Shown here one piece after another: positions 1 to 8,073 of a stretch of 37,947 bases of DNA. The number at the start of each line of letters is the position of its first letter. Position 1 is the first letter of the stretch. The translations under genes were made by a program, and so were the position numbers. Under the pieces are notes generated by a model. That model was not told the DNA's origin, searched no databases, and worked only from the letters and a program-made list of their open reading frames with translations. Source of the stretch: an uncultured Alphaproteobacteria bacterium (GTDB taxonomy: Bacteria; Pseudomonadota; Alphaproteobacteria; HIMB59; GCA-002718135); the NCBI GenBank assembly GCA_902589095.1, contig CACIRR010000007.1, positions 1 through 37,947 of the forward strand, written 5' to 3'.

Positions 1-617
1 CAAAAAGAACAACAGCAAAATACAAAATTGATAGAAGGCTAGGCTGCAATTTATGGGGCAGACCTAAAAGCCCTTTCAATAAAAGAAACACAAAACCTGG
101 TCAACATGGTGCAATGAGTCTCCGTAAAAAACAATCTGATTATGGAAATCAACTCTTTGCAAAACAAAAATTAAAATTTTATTACGGTGATTTAACTGAA
201 AAGCAGTTTAGAAGAATTTATACAAAAGCATCAAATACTAAAGGTGACACTAGCCAAATTTTAATTGAACTTCTAGAGAGAAGGTTGGACGCAATAGTAT
301 ATAGAATGAAATTTGTTCCAACAATTTTCGCTGCAAGACAATTGGTTAATCATGGCCATGTTAAAGTCAATGGAAAAAGAGTTAATATCCCTTCATATTC
401 AGTTAAGGATGGCGATGAAATATCTCTTAAAGACGGAAGCAAAGAAATAAATCTTGTCCAAGAGGCAATTGTCTCTCAAGAGAGAGAAATTCCTGAATAT
501 ATTGAAGTTGATATAAAAGAATTTAAAGGAAAATTTTTGAGAGCTCCATTAATTCATGATGTTCCTTATCCTGTAACAATGGAACCAAATTTAGTTATTG
601 AGTATTATTCAAGATAA
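1..617 (+). CDS. rpsD: 30S ribosomal protein S4, 5' truncated by the window edge
   Basis: The frame is open upstream of the listed ATG at 114: positions 3-113 translate to [37 protein letters not shown], a typical S4 N-terminus, continuing into [14 protein letters not shown]. The S4 RNA-binding motif [38 protein letters not shown] is present. The true start is just outside the window. Confidence 0.97.
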   Translation, partial: KRTTAKYKIDRRLGCNLWGRPKSPFNKRNTKPGQHGAMSLRKKQSDYGNQLFAKQKLKFYYGDLTEKQFRRIYTKASNTKGDTSQILIELLERRLDAIVYRMKFVPTIFAARQLVNHGHVKVNGKRVNIPSYSVKDGDEISLKDGSKEINLVQEAIVSQEREIPEYIEVDIKEFKGKFLRAPLIHDVPYPVTMEPNLVIEYYSR

Positions 618-1493
618 CCTTGAGTTTCTTACAACATCATAAATAAAAATACTAACTCCTACCCAAATTATTATAAAAGCTATAAACTTTTCATTTACTA
701 AGTCTTCGCCTAAAATAAATACTGAGGTAATGAAATGAAAACTTGGAGCTATATAAAACAATACACCGGCTAAACTTAATGTTGTGTATCTAAGTCCAAG
801 ATTAAAAAAAAATAAAGGTATAATTGTTACGATACCTGTTAAAAATAACATAACTGAAATATAGCTTAAATCAAAACTAAAATAACCTATCTCCAAATGA
901 TTTAAATATATTAAATAGGGTAAAGCAATTAATGTTATTAGTCCTGACTCATAAAGAAGTCCTGTAGCAGGTGAAACTTCAATTTGTTTTCTCAACAATC
1001 CATAAACACCCCAAGTTGTCCCAATTAACAAAGCTAAATATGGAAAGCTATCTAAACTTGTAAAAAGAATAAAACATGCAATAAGCATTAATGAAACTGA
1101 AATTATTTTTCTTGTGTTTAAGTTTTCATTTAAAATAAAATAGCCAAGAGAAATACTGATCATTGGGGTAAGAAAATAACCTAAAGAAGCATCTTGTACT
1201 TTATTTATACTTACAGAGTATATGAAACCTAGCCAATTAGTGGCGATCAATAAAGAGGTAATTGTTAATATGATTATTTTTTTTGAAGATTTAAATAATT
1301 TAAAAAAATCTTTGATTTCACTAAAAATAACAAGTGAGAAGAAAAGCACAAAAAAAGACCAAACACCTCTATGCATTGCAACTTCTAAAGATGGAATATA
1401 GTTTATTTCATCAAAAAAGAGGGGTTGAGGCATACCCCACCATAGAGCTGCAACACAGGCAAATATAATGCCTTTTATAAAATTAGTTTTCAA
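609..1493 (-). CDS. rarD: EamA/RhaT (DMT) family transporter, RarD-like
   Basis: About 10 hydrophobic segments; N-terminal [21 protein letters not shown] and [22 protein letters not shown] are RarD-type motifs. Confidence 0.85.
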   Translation of the reverse strand: MKTNFIKGIIFACVAALWWGMPQPLFFDEINYIPSLEVAMHRGVWSFFVLFFSLVIFSEIKDFFKLFKSSKKIIILTITSLLIATNWLGFIYSVSINKVQDASLGYFLTPMISISLGYFILNENLNTRKIISVSLMLIACFILFTSLDSFPYLALLIGTTWGVYGLLRKQIEVSPATGLLYESGLITLIALPYLIYLNHLEIGYFSFDLSYISVMLFLTGIVTIIPLFFFNLGLRYTTLSLAGVLFYIAPSFHFITSVFILGEDLVNEKFIAFIIIWVGVSIFIYDVVRNSRLS

Positions 1494-1494
1494 A

Positions 1495-1842
1495 TTATGA
1501 AGGTTTTACGTCTATCCCTCTGCTATTGAATAATTCGAGAAGCTCCCCTGTTTCATGCATTTCTTTGACAATGTCACATCCTCCAATAAATTCTTCTTTG
1601 ACATACAGTTGAGGTATAGTTGGCCAATTTGAAAATTTTTTAATTCCTTCTCTCATTTCATTGCTATCTAATACATTAACACTACTAAATTTTACTCCAA
1701 TATCTGATAATACTTGCACAGTAGCAGCTGAGAAACCACACATTGGAAAAACTGGTGTTCCCTTCATAAATAAAACTACATCATTTGATTTAATTTCGTT
1801 CTTAATATTTTCAGTCACATCAATAATATTATTTTCTTCCAT
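1495..1842 (-). CDS. grxD: Monothiol (CGFS) glutaredoxin, Grx4 family
   Basis: VVLFMKGTPVFPMCGFSAATVQVLS with CGFS active site; NWPTIPQLYVKEEFIGGCDI. Confidence 0.96.
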   Translation of the reverse strand: MEENNIIDVTENIKNEIKSNDVVLFMKGTPVFPMCGFSAATVQVLSDIGVKFSSVNVLDSNEMREGIKKFSNWPTIPQLYVKEEFIGGCDIVKEMHETGELLELFNSRGIDVKPS

Positions 1843-1844
1843 AT

Positions 1845-2075
1845 TTACTCCGTTCTTGTTTTAAGCATTAATGCATGAAGTTCATTTCCCATTTTCCCAT
1901 TTAATGAGTCATATACCATCTTATGTTGTTCAATTTTTGATTTACCAGCAAAAGATTTTGAAATGACAGTAGCACTATAGTGGTCACCATCACCTCTCAA
2001 ATCTTCAATGATAACTGTAGAGTCAGGGATACTTTCTTTAATATGGTTTTCCAGGTCTTTTTTTGATAGTGGCAT
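1845..2075 (-). CDS. bolA: BolA family protein
   Basis: 76 aa; GDGDHYSATVISKSFAGKSKIEQHKMVYDSLNGKMGNELHALMLKT matches BolA; adjacent to grxD. Confidence 0.95.
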   Translation of the reverse strand: MPLSKKDLENHIKESIPDSTVIIEDLRGDGDHYSATVISKSFAGKSKIEQHKMVYDSLNGKMGNELHALMLKTRTE

Positions 2076-2112
2076 AATATTTAAATAGTTTAATAATTAT
2101 AAAAAATAAAGA

Positions 2113-3405
2113 TCATTTAATTTTATTTTTGAAAATCCAATCTATTTTGCTGTTTTTTTTATCATTTTCTAGAATATTTTTAAGTTCCTCTTTTGAAATG
2201 TATTTTAATAAAATTTTGTCTTTTTTTAAAACATCATGAAATTTTTTTTTATTATTCCAAGCTTCCATTGCATTTTTTTGAATAATTGAGTAAGCTTCTT
2301 GTCTTGAGAGACCTTTTTTAGTTAATTTTAAAAGAAGTTTCTGACTATTGTAAAGTCCTCCTAATAAATTTAAATTTTTTTTCATATTTTCAGGATAAAC
2401 TGTCATTGTTTTAACGATTTCATTTAATCTGTTTAATGAAAAGTCCAGTGCAATACTTATATCTGGCGCCATAATTCTTTCAACACTTGAATGACTAATA
2501 TCTCGCTCATGCCATAATACAATATTCTCCATTGAAGGGATTACTGCACTTCTTATGTATCTAGCTAAACCGGTTAAGTTTTCACTTAAGACAGGGTTTC
2601 TTTTGTGAGGCATTGCTGATGATCCTTTTTGTTTAGAACTAAATTTTTCTTCAACTTCAAGTAGTTCAGTTCTTTGTAAGTGCCTAATTTCAACAGCAAA
2701 ACGCTCTATAGAAGATGCTATTATGCCAAGTACTGAAAAAAAGAATGCATGTCTATCTCTTGGAATGATTTGAGTTGAAATATCTTCTGATTTTAATTTT
2801 AGTTTCTTTGCTACATATTTTTCAACTCTAGGATCAATGCTTTCATATGTTCCAACTGGTCCAGAAATTGAACAAATACTAATCTCTTCTATAGCCAGTT
2901 CTAGTCTTTTTAAATTTCTTTTAAATTCATTATAAAAAGATCCTAATTTTAACCCAAAGGTTATTGGCTCAGCATGAATTCCATGACTTCTACCAATCAT
3001 TGCAGTATTTTTATATTTTAATGATTTAGCTTTTAAATTTTTTAATAAAATTTTTATTTCGTTTTTAATTATTTCACCAGTTTGCCTCAACTGAATAGAA
3101 AATCCAGTATCTATAATATCACTTGAAGTCACACCATGATGAAAGTATTTTGATTGTTTACCAATATATTTACTGACATTGTCTATGTATGCATTTACAT
3201 CGTGTTTTGTTTGTTTTTCTAATTTAGTTATTTCATCAACATTAAATTTAGCTTTTCTTCTTATCTCTTTTGAAGCTATTTTTGGTATAACACCAATGTC
3301 AGCTAATTTTTCAGCAATTAAAATTTCAATATCTGTCCAAATTTTAAATTTATTTTCAAGTGTCCAAATTTTTTCAATATTGGGTCTATTGTATCTTGGT
3401 ATCAT
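2113..3405 (-). CDS. purB: Adenylosuccinate lyase
   Basis: Signature GSSAMPHKRNPVLSENL; HHGVTSSDIIDTG; IGRSHGIHAEPITFG. Confidence 0.97.
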   Translation of the reverse strand: MIPRYNRPNIEKIWTLENKFKIWTDIEILIAEKLADIGVIPKIASKEIRRKAKFNVDEITKLEKQTKHDVNAYIDNVSKYIGKQSKYFHHGVTSSDIIDTGFSIQLRQTGEIIKNEIKILLKNLKAKSLKYKNTAMIGRSHGIHAEPITFGLKLGSFYNEFKRNLKRLELAIEEISICSISGPVGTYESIDPRVEKYVAKKLKLKSEDISTQIIPRDRHAFFFSVLGIIASSIERFAVEIRHLQRTELLEVEEKFSSKQKGSSAMPHKRNPVLSENLTGLARYIRSAVIPSMENIVLWHERDISHSSVERIMAPDISIALDFSLNRLNEIVKTMTVYPENMKKNLNLLGGLYNSQKLLLKLTKKGLSRQEAYSIIQKNAMEAWNNKKKFHDVLKKDKILLKYISKEELKNILENDKKNSKIDWIFKNKIK

Positions 3406-3413
3406 AATTATTT

Positions 3414-4208
3414 TTATAAATCATTTATTGGAAAATCTGTATTATTTTCTGATAGGGTAAAAATTTCATTTCCCTCTTCAGTAATGCCAATAGTATGCTC
3501 AAATTGAGCAGACAAAGACCTATCTTTTGTTACAGCTGTCCAACCATCATTAAGTATTTTTATTCTCCAGTCACCAAGGTTTATCATTGGTTCTATAGTA
3601 AAAAACATTCCAGGTTTAAGTTCTGGACCTTCACCAACTTTACCATAATGAAGTACACTTGGAGGGGTATGAAATTCCTTTCCAATTCCATGTCCGCAGA
3701 AATCTCTGACCACAGAATAGTTCTTGGCTTCAGCGTATTCCTGAATTTTGTGCCCTATATCACCAAAAGTCTTTCCAGGAATAGCCTCCTTTATTCCAAT
3801 ATGAAGGCACTCAAATGTGGTCTTTAGCAAATCATAATTTTTCTTATTCGTTTTACCAGCAACAAACATTCGGGAACTATCTCCATACCATCCATCTAAA
3901 ATAACTGTGACATCAACATTTATGATATCACCATTATTTAGTAATTTATTTTCGTTTGGTATACCGTGACAGACAACATGGTTAACTGATGTGCACACAG
4001 ATTTTGGGAAACCTTTGTAATTAAGTGGAGCAGGGATGGCATCATTTTTTATGATTAAATCGTGACAAAAATCATTAATCTCTAAAGTAGAAATACCTGG
4101 TTTAATTAATTCATAAAGTTGATCTAATACATAGGCGGCCAATCTTCCTGCCTGATGCATTTTTTGGAAGTCATTTTTTTGATAAATTGGAATATTATTT
4201 GAATGCAT
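3414..4208 (-). CDS. map: Type I methionine aminopeptidase
   Basis: HQAGRLAAYVLDQLYELIKPGISTLEIND; NVDVTVILDGWYGDSSRMF; CGHGIGKEFHTPPSVLHYG. Confidence 0.97.
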   Translation of the reverse strand: MHSNNIPIYQKNDFQKMHQAGRLAAYVLDQLYELIKPGISTLEINDFCHDLIIKNDAIPAPLNYKGFPKSVCTSVNHVVCHGIPNENKLLNNGDIINVDVTVILDGWYGDSSRMFVAGKTNKKNYDLLKTTFECLHIGIKEAIPGKTFGDIGHKIQEYAEAKNYSVVRDFCGHGIGKEFHTPPSVLHYGKVGEGPELKPGMFFTIEPMINLGDWRIKILNDGWTAVTKDRSLSAQFEHTIGITEEGNEIFTLSENNTDFPINDL

Positions 4209-4271
4209 TTATTAATTCTATTTAATGTTTTTATTTGATAAATAACAGGATAATTATAATAAATTTATCTT

Positions 4272-5018
4272 ATGACTATGCTAACAGCTGGAATTTTAAT
4301 TATTGGTGATGAAGTATTATCTGGAAGAACCCAAGACACAAATTCAAATTTTATTGCAAAAAATTTAACATCATCAGGAATAAAACTTGAGGAAATAAAA
4401 GTAATCCAAGATGTAAAATATCATATCGTTAATTCTGTCAAATTATTTAGTGAAAATTACAGTTATGTTTTTACCACGGGAGGAATAGGTCCCACACATG
4501 ATGATATTACCTCAGAGAGTGTAGCTGAAGCATTTAATAAAAAATATGAGATGAATAAAGAAGCATTTAATATTTTAGAAAAATACTATCCTGAAGGTGA
4601 ATTTAATGAAAGTCGACAAAGAATGGCTAAAATGCCATCAGATGTTCAGTTAATTTATAATCCAATGACAGCTGCCCCAGGATTTATTTTAAATAATGTT
4701 TATGTTCTTCCTGGCGTTCCGAAAATAATGGAAGTTATGTTTATTAATATACTTAAAAACATAAAAAAGGGGAAGCCAAAAAATGTTATAACATTGAATA
4801 CAAATTTATATGAAAGTAAATTGGCTCCATATCTGAATGATATTCAGAAAAAGTATAAGGAGTGTTCAATTGGTAGTTATCCATATTTTAATTTTTTATC
4901 TAAAACTGGTGGAGTTAATATATCAATATCTTCATGGACAATGGACTCCCTGGATGATGTTGTAAAAGAAATAAGTGAGATGATAAAATTAAATGGTGGA
5001 AATTACTCCATTGTCTGA
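4272..5018 (+). CDS. CinA N-terminal-like / molybdopterin-binding (MoCF) domain protein without the C-terminal PncC domain
   Basis: TAGILIIGDEVLSGRTQDTNSNFIAKNL; VFTTGGIGPTHDDITSESVAEAF; AAPGFILNNVYVLPGVPKIMEVMF. Only 248 aa. The start could be 4272 or 4278. Confidence 0.9.
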   Translation: MTMLTAGILIIGDEVLSGRTQDTNSNFIAKNLTSSGIKLEEIKVIQDVKYHIVNSVKLFSENYSYVFTTGGIGPTHDDITSESVAEAFNKKYEMNKEAFNILEKYYPEGEFNESRQRMAKMPSDVQLIYNPMTAAPGFILNNVYVLPGVPKIMEVMFINILKNIKKGKPKNVITLNTNLYESKLAPYLNDIQKKYKECSIGSYPYFNFLSKTGGVNISISSWTMDSLDDVVKEISEMIKLNGGNYSIV

Positions 5019-5037
5019 TAATACAATTTTTAGATTG

Positions 5038-5121
5038 GCCTCGTGGTGGAATGGTAGACACAAAGGACTTAAAATCCTTGCCCTTTTGGGAGTGCCGGTT
5101 CAAGTCCGGCCGAGGCTACCA
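5038..5121 (+). tRNA. tRNA-Leu (anticodon UAA), CCA encoded
   Basis: Acceptor 5038-5044 GGCCTCG pairs with 5111-5117 CGAGGCT (first pair G-U), discriminator A, CCA 5119-5121. Anticodon stem AAGGA/TCCTT with loop CTTAAAA (anticodon TAA at 5070-5072). Class II variable arm CCC-TTTT-GGG. T arm GCCGG-TTCAAGT-CCGGC. Confidence 0.96.
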
Positions 5122-5133
5122 CTTTAAAATATA

Positions 5134-5505
5134 ATGTTTAGTTTTGTAACCTTAGGAACTAATAATCTTACAAAAAGTAAGAATTTTTACGATCAACTTT
5201 TTGCTTTTCTTGAAATTGTTGTGGCGGAAGAAGATGATCGCTATGTTGGTTACAAAAAAAAAGATAGCCAAAATATTGAGTTTTATCTGATGAAGCCTCA
5301 TAATAAAGAGCAGGCCTCTTTTGGTAATGGTACTATGCTTTCTTTTACAGCTCAATCCAAAGAAAATGTAATAAATATTTATAATCTTGCATTAAAATTA
5401 GGTGGAAAAGATGAGGGCAAACCTGGTCCAAGGCATGAAGAGCATTTTTATGCATATTTTAGAGATCTAGATGGAAATAAGATATGTATTTACTGTCCTG
5501 ATTAA
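5134..5505 (+). CDS. VOC family (glyoxalase/bleomycin-resistance-like) protein
   Basis: FSFVTLGTNNLTKSKNFYDQLFAFL start and HFYAYFRDLDGNKICIYC C-terminal VOC motif. Confidence 0.9.
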   Translation: MFSFVTLGTNNLTKSKNFYDQLFAFLEIVVAEEDDRYVGYKKKDSQNIEFYLMKPHNKEQASFGNGTMLSFTAQSKENVINIYNLALKLGGKDEGKPGPRHEEHFYAYFRDLDGNKICIYCPD

Positions 5506-5514
5506 TTTAAAATT

Positions 5515-6273
5515 TTAGTATTCAAATTGTTCATTTAAAATTTTATCTTCAATAGAATGATTTTTATCAAATAAAATTTTACATGTTTTATCATTTGATG
5601 ATTGGATAGTAACTTCTTTTATATTTCTAAATTCTATATTATCTGCTGTAACGCTCACCTGTCTTTCTTTAAAATTTAATACATTTATTTTAATTATATT
5701 ACTCTCAGAAAGAAGAGCACCTCTCCATCTTCTGGGTCTAAAAGCACTTATGGGTGTCAAAGCTAATAATCTTGAGTCCAAAGGCAATATACTTCCATGC
5801 GCTGATAAATTATAAGCTGTACTTCCTGCAGATGTAGAAACTAATACTCCGTCACAAATTAACTCATTCATTCTTGTAACCTCATTAATTTTAATTTCAA
5901 ATTTAGAAGCTTGATGGCTTTGTCTCATTAATGAAACCTCATTATATGCAATAGATTCATAAGGTTTATTTTTATCATCTTTTGCTATCATTTTAAGTGG
6001 TTTTAATTCTGTTGATTTAGAGCTATTGATAGTATCCTCTAAATTACTTTTATTTGCAGAGTTCATCAGAAAACCCACAGACCCATAATTGATTCCAAAA
6101 AAAGGCTTATTAAGACTATTGAAATCATGAAGAGACTTTAATAATATTCCATCTCCTCCAATGGGTATAATAACATCAGCTGACTCTGGCTCACTTTGCA
6201 TATAGGAACTTATAAATTCTTCTTTAGCTATTTGAGCTTCTTTAGAATTAGATGAAATAAAGTGAAATTTCAT
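5515..6273 (-). CDS. nadK: NAD kinase
   Basis: VIIPIGGDGILLKSLHDF (GGDG); GINYGSVGFLMN; DGVLVSTSAGSTAYNLSAHGSILPLDSRLLALTPISAFRPRRWRGALL. Confidence 0.96.
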   Translation of the reverse strand: MKFHFISSNSKEAQIAKEEFISSYMQSEPESADVIIPIGGDGILLKSLHDFNSLNKPFFGINYGSVGFLMNSANKSNLEDTINSSKSTELKPLKMIAKDDKNKPYESIAYNEVSLMRQSHQASKFEIKINEVTRMNELICDGVLVSTSAGSTAYNLSAHGSILPLDSRLLALTPISAFRPRRWRGALLSESNIIKINVLNFKERQVSVTADNIEFRNIKEVTIQSSNDKTCKILFDKNHSIEDKILNEQFEY

Positions 6274-7265
6274 TATCCTCCTGTTTCATTCATATATCTA
6301 TTCATATAGGGTTTTACTTCTGAATTAATAATAAAATCATGTTTCTTAGGTTTAATACTGAGAGCAAATTTAATTTTTTCTTTTATAAAATCATCACTTC
6401 TATCATTTCTCAAAATTTCTCTAAAATCAACAAAATCATTTTGCCCCAAACACATATATAATTTTCCAGTGCTAGATATTCGCACTCTATTGCAGCTAGC
6501 ACAAAAATTATTTGATAAAGGAGTAATAAAACCAACTTTAATATCTAATTTTTTACTGACGTAATAGTTAGATGGACCTCCTGTATTATAATCTGATTTT
6601 TCAAATTTAAAGTTTTTATGTAATTCTTTATATATATCTTCAAGGCTCACAAATTGCATATGTCTTGGCATATCAGTGTCATTCATAGGCATTACCTCTA
6701 TGAATGTGATATCTATTAATTTTTTATTTGCCCAATTAACGAGTTCTGAAATTTCATTTTCATTAAAATTTTTAAATACAACAGTATTTATCTTTACTTT
6801 TATATGATTTTGTTTTGCCTCTTCTATGCCATCAAGAACATTCTCTAAATTACCAAATCTAGTTATTTCTTTATATTTTTCTTTTTTGATAGTATCCAAA
6901 GAAACATTAATTCTATCAACTCCATTCAATTTTAATTCTTTTGAAAATTTTTTTAGTAAACTCCCATTTGTTGTTAGTGTAATTTCTTTTAAATTAGATA
7001 CAGATTTTTTTTTGTTTAAATTTTTTATAAGATGAATAATATCTTTTCTTACCAAAGGTTCACCACCTGTAAGTCTAATTTTTTCTACACCCAAATCAAT
7101 AAAGTTATCACATAATCTTTCAATCTCCTCTAAACTTAAAACCTCAGTCTTTGGCAGGAAATTCATTTTTTCCTTCATGCAATAAACGCATCTTAGGTCA
7201 CACCTATCAGTAACAGACACTCTTAAGTAATTTATTTTTCTATAAAATTGATCAGTTATTTGCAT
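6273..7265 (-). CDS. moaA: GTP 3',8-cyclase MoaA (radical SAM)
   Basis: SVTDRCDLRCVYCMKEK (CxxxCxxC), RLTGGEPLVRKDI, C-terminal FCASCNRVRISSTGKLYMCLG cluster motif, and C-terminal GG. Confidence 0.97.
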   Translation of the reverse strand: MQITDQFYRKINYLRVSVTDRCDLRCVYCMKEKMNFLPKTEVLSLEEIERLCDNFIDLGVEKIRLTGGEPLVRKDIIHLIKNLNKKKSVSNLKEITLTTNGSLLKKFSKELKLNGVDRINVSLDTIKKEKYKEITRFGNLENVLDGIEEAKQNHIKVKINTVVFKNFNENEISELVNWANKKLIDITFIEVMPMNDTDMPRHMQFVSLEDIYKELHKNFKFEKSDYNTGGPSNYYVSKKLDIKVGFITPLSNNFCASCNRVRISSTGKLYMCLGQNDFVDFREILRNDRSDDFIKEKIKFALSIKPKKHDFIINSEVKPYMNRYMNETGG

Positions 7266-7449
7266 TAATATTTATTATTTCTAAATTTATTTTTTCAAGA
7301 TTAATTGTTTTTTTACCAACATTTTCAAAGTTTACAGTAATTAAATTATTTATTGAAGATTGAATTTGACCAATTCCCCATTCTTGTTTCTTGTTTGGAA
7401 TAATAACATATAATCCAGGCGTAAAAAGGGTAGAGTAATTTTCCATCAA
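7252..7449 (-). CDS. DUF3553 family small protein (SH3/Tudor-like)
   Basis: 65 aa; FTPGLYVIIPNKKQEWGIGQIQSSINNLITVNFENVGKKTINLEKINLEII fits the DUF3553 pattern (G.xV.hP...WGxGxVQS...xxVxFExxGKKxI); 14 nt overlap with moaA. Confidence 0.75.
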   Translation of the reverse strand: MMENYSTLFTPGLYVIIPNKKQEWGIGQIQSSINNLITVNFENVGKKTINLEKINLEIININANN

Positions 7450-7477
7450 CTTTTTTACCCTAATATATTACTTTTAA

Positions 7478-7885
7478 TTAATTTAGTCTTTTTTCAGCTT
7501 TTTCATGCATCTCTTGAGCTTCAAGACTTAGAGTCGCAACTGGACGCGCTTCAAGTCTTTTTAAACCAATTGGCTCACCAGTTTCTTCGCAGTAGCCATA
7601 TGTTCCATCTTCAATTCTTCTTAATGCAGCATCTATTTTATTTATTAATTTTCTCTCTCTATCTCTAGTTCTAAGTTCAAAAGTTCTATCTATTTCCTCT
7701 GACGCTCTATCAGTCATATCAGGTTTAGCTTCATTTTCTGTTTGAAGATTATTTAAAGTTTGTGAAGACTCTTTTAAAAGTTCATTTTTCCAACTCTCAA
7801 GTTTTTGTCTGAAATACTCTTTCATTTTAGCATTCATGAACTTTTCTTTTTGAGTAGGTTTGTATGTTTTTGAAATTTTAGCCAT
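7478..7885 (-). CDS. dksA: RNA polymerase-binding transcription factor DksA (alphaproteobacterial type with degenerate zinc finger)
   Basis: Coiled-coil tip PDMTDRAS (DxxDxA); YGYCEETGEPIGLKRLEARPVATLSLEAQEMHE. Confidence 0.95.
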   Translation of the reverse strand: MAKISKTYKPTQKEKFMNAKMKEYFRQKLESWKNELLKESSQTLNNLQTENEAKPDMTDRASEEIDRTFELRTRDRERKLINKIDAALRRIEDGTYGYCEETGEPIGLKRLEARPVATLSLEAQEMHEKAEKRLN

Positions 7886-7990
7886 AATTTAAAACTTGAA
7901 AGGATTTATCAAAAGATTTTTTAAATTCAAGATTAATATTATGAAAAAAAAATTTATATATTTCAATAATATATCTTATATTTTATAAAA

Positions 7991-8005
7991 GAACAAAAAT
8001 AGAAC
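7991..8005. promoter_or_regulatory. Putative LexA (SOS) operator, alphaproteobacterial direct repeat GAAC-N7-GAAC
   Basis: GAACAAAAATAGAAC exactly matches the GAACN7GAAC direct repeat (reverse complement of GTTCN7GTTC), located upstream of recA. Confidence 0.75.
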
Positions 8006-8016
8006 TTTTAAAATGA

Positions 8017-8031
8017 GAACAAAACATGTAC
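8017..8031. promoter_or_regulatory. Possible second, degenerate LexA half-site pair (GAAC-N7-GTAC)
   Basis: GAACAAAACATGTAC, 26 bp downstream of the first box; one mismatch from GAACN7GAAC. Confidence 0.4.
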
Positions 8032-8073
8032 AAAAAATCATGATTTGCAAGAATCACAATAAAAAATTACCAA

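Noticed and set aside
3179-3460. 93-aa plus-strand ORF antisense to purB
   Set aside because: Lies almost fully within purB on the other strand; composition is the shadow of an AT-rich coding strand with no recognisable domain.
3495-3827. 110-aa plus-strand ORF antisense to map
   Set aside because: Fully antisense to a well-supported map gene; no family resemblance.
4915-5103. 62-aa minus-strand ORF overlapping the cinA-like 3' end and the tRNA
   Set aside because: Crosses the tRNA-Leu gene; spurious.
8041-8056. Inverted repeat TGATT-TGCAAG-AATCA before recA
   Set aside because: Only 5-bp arms in AT-rich sequence; likely chance, and the LexA-type repeats upstream are a better regulatory explanation.
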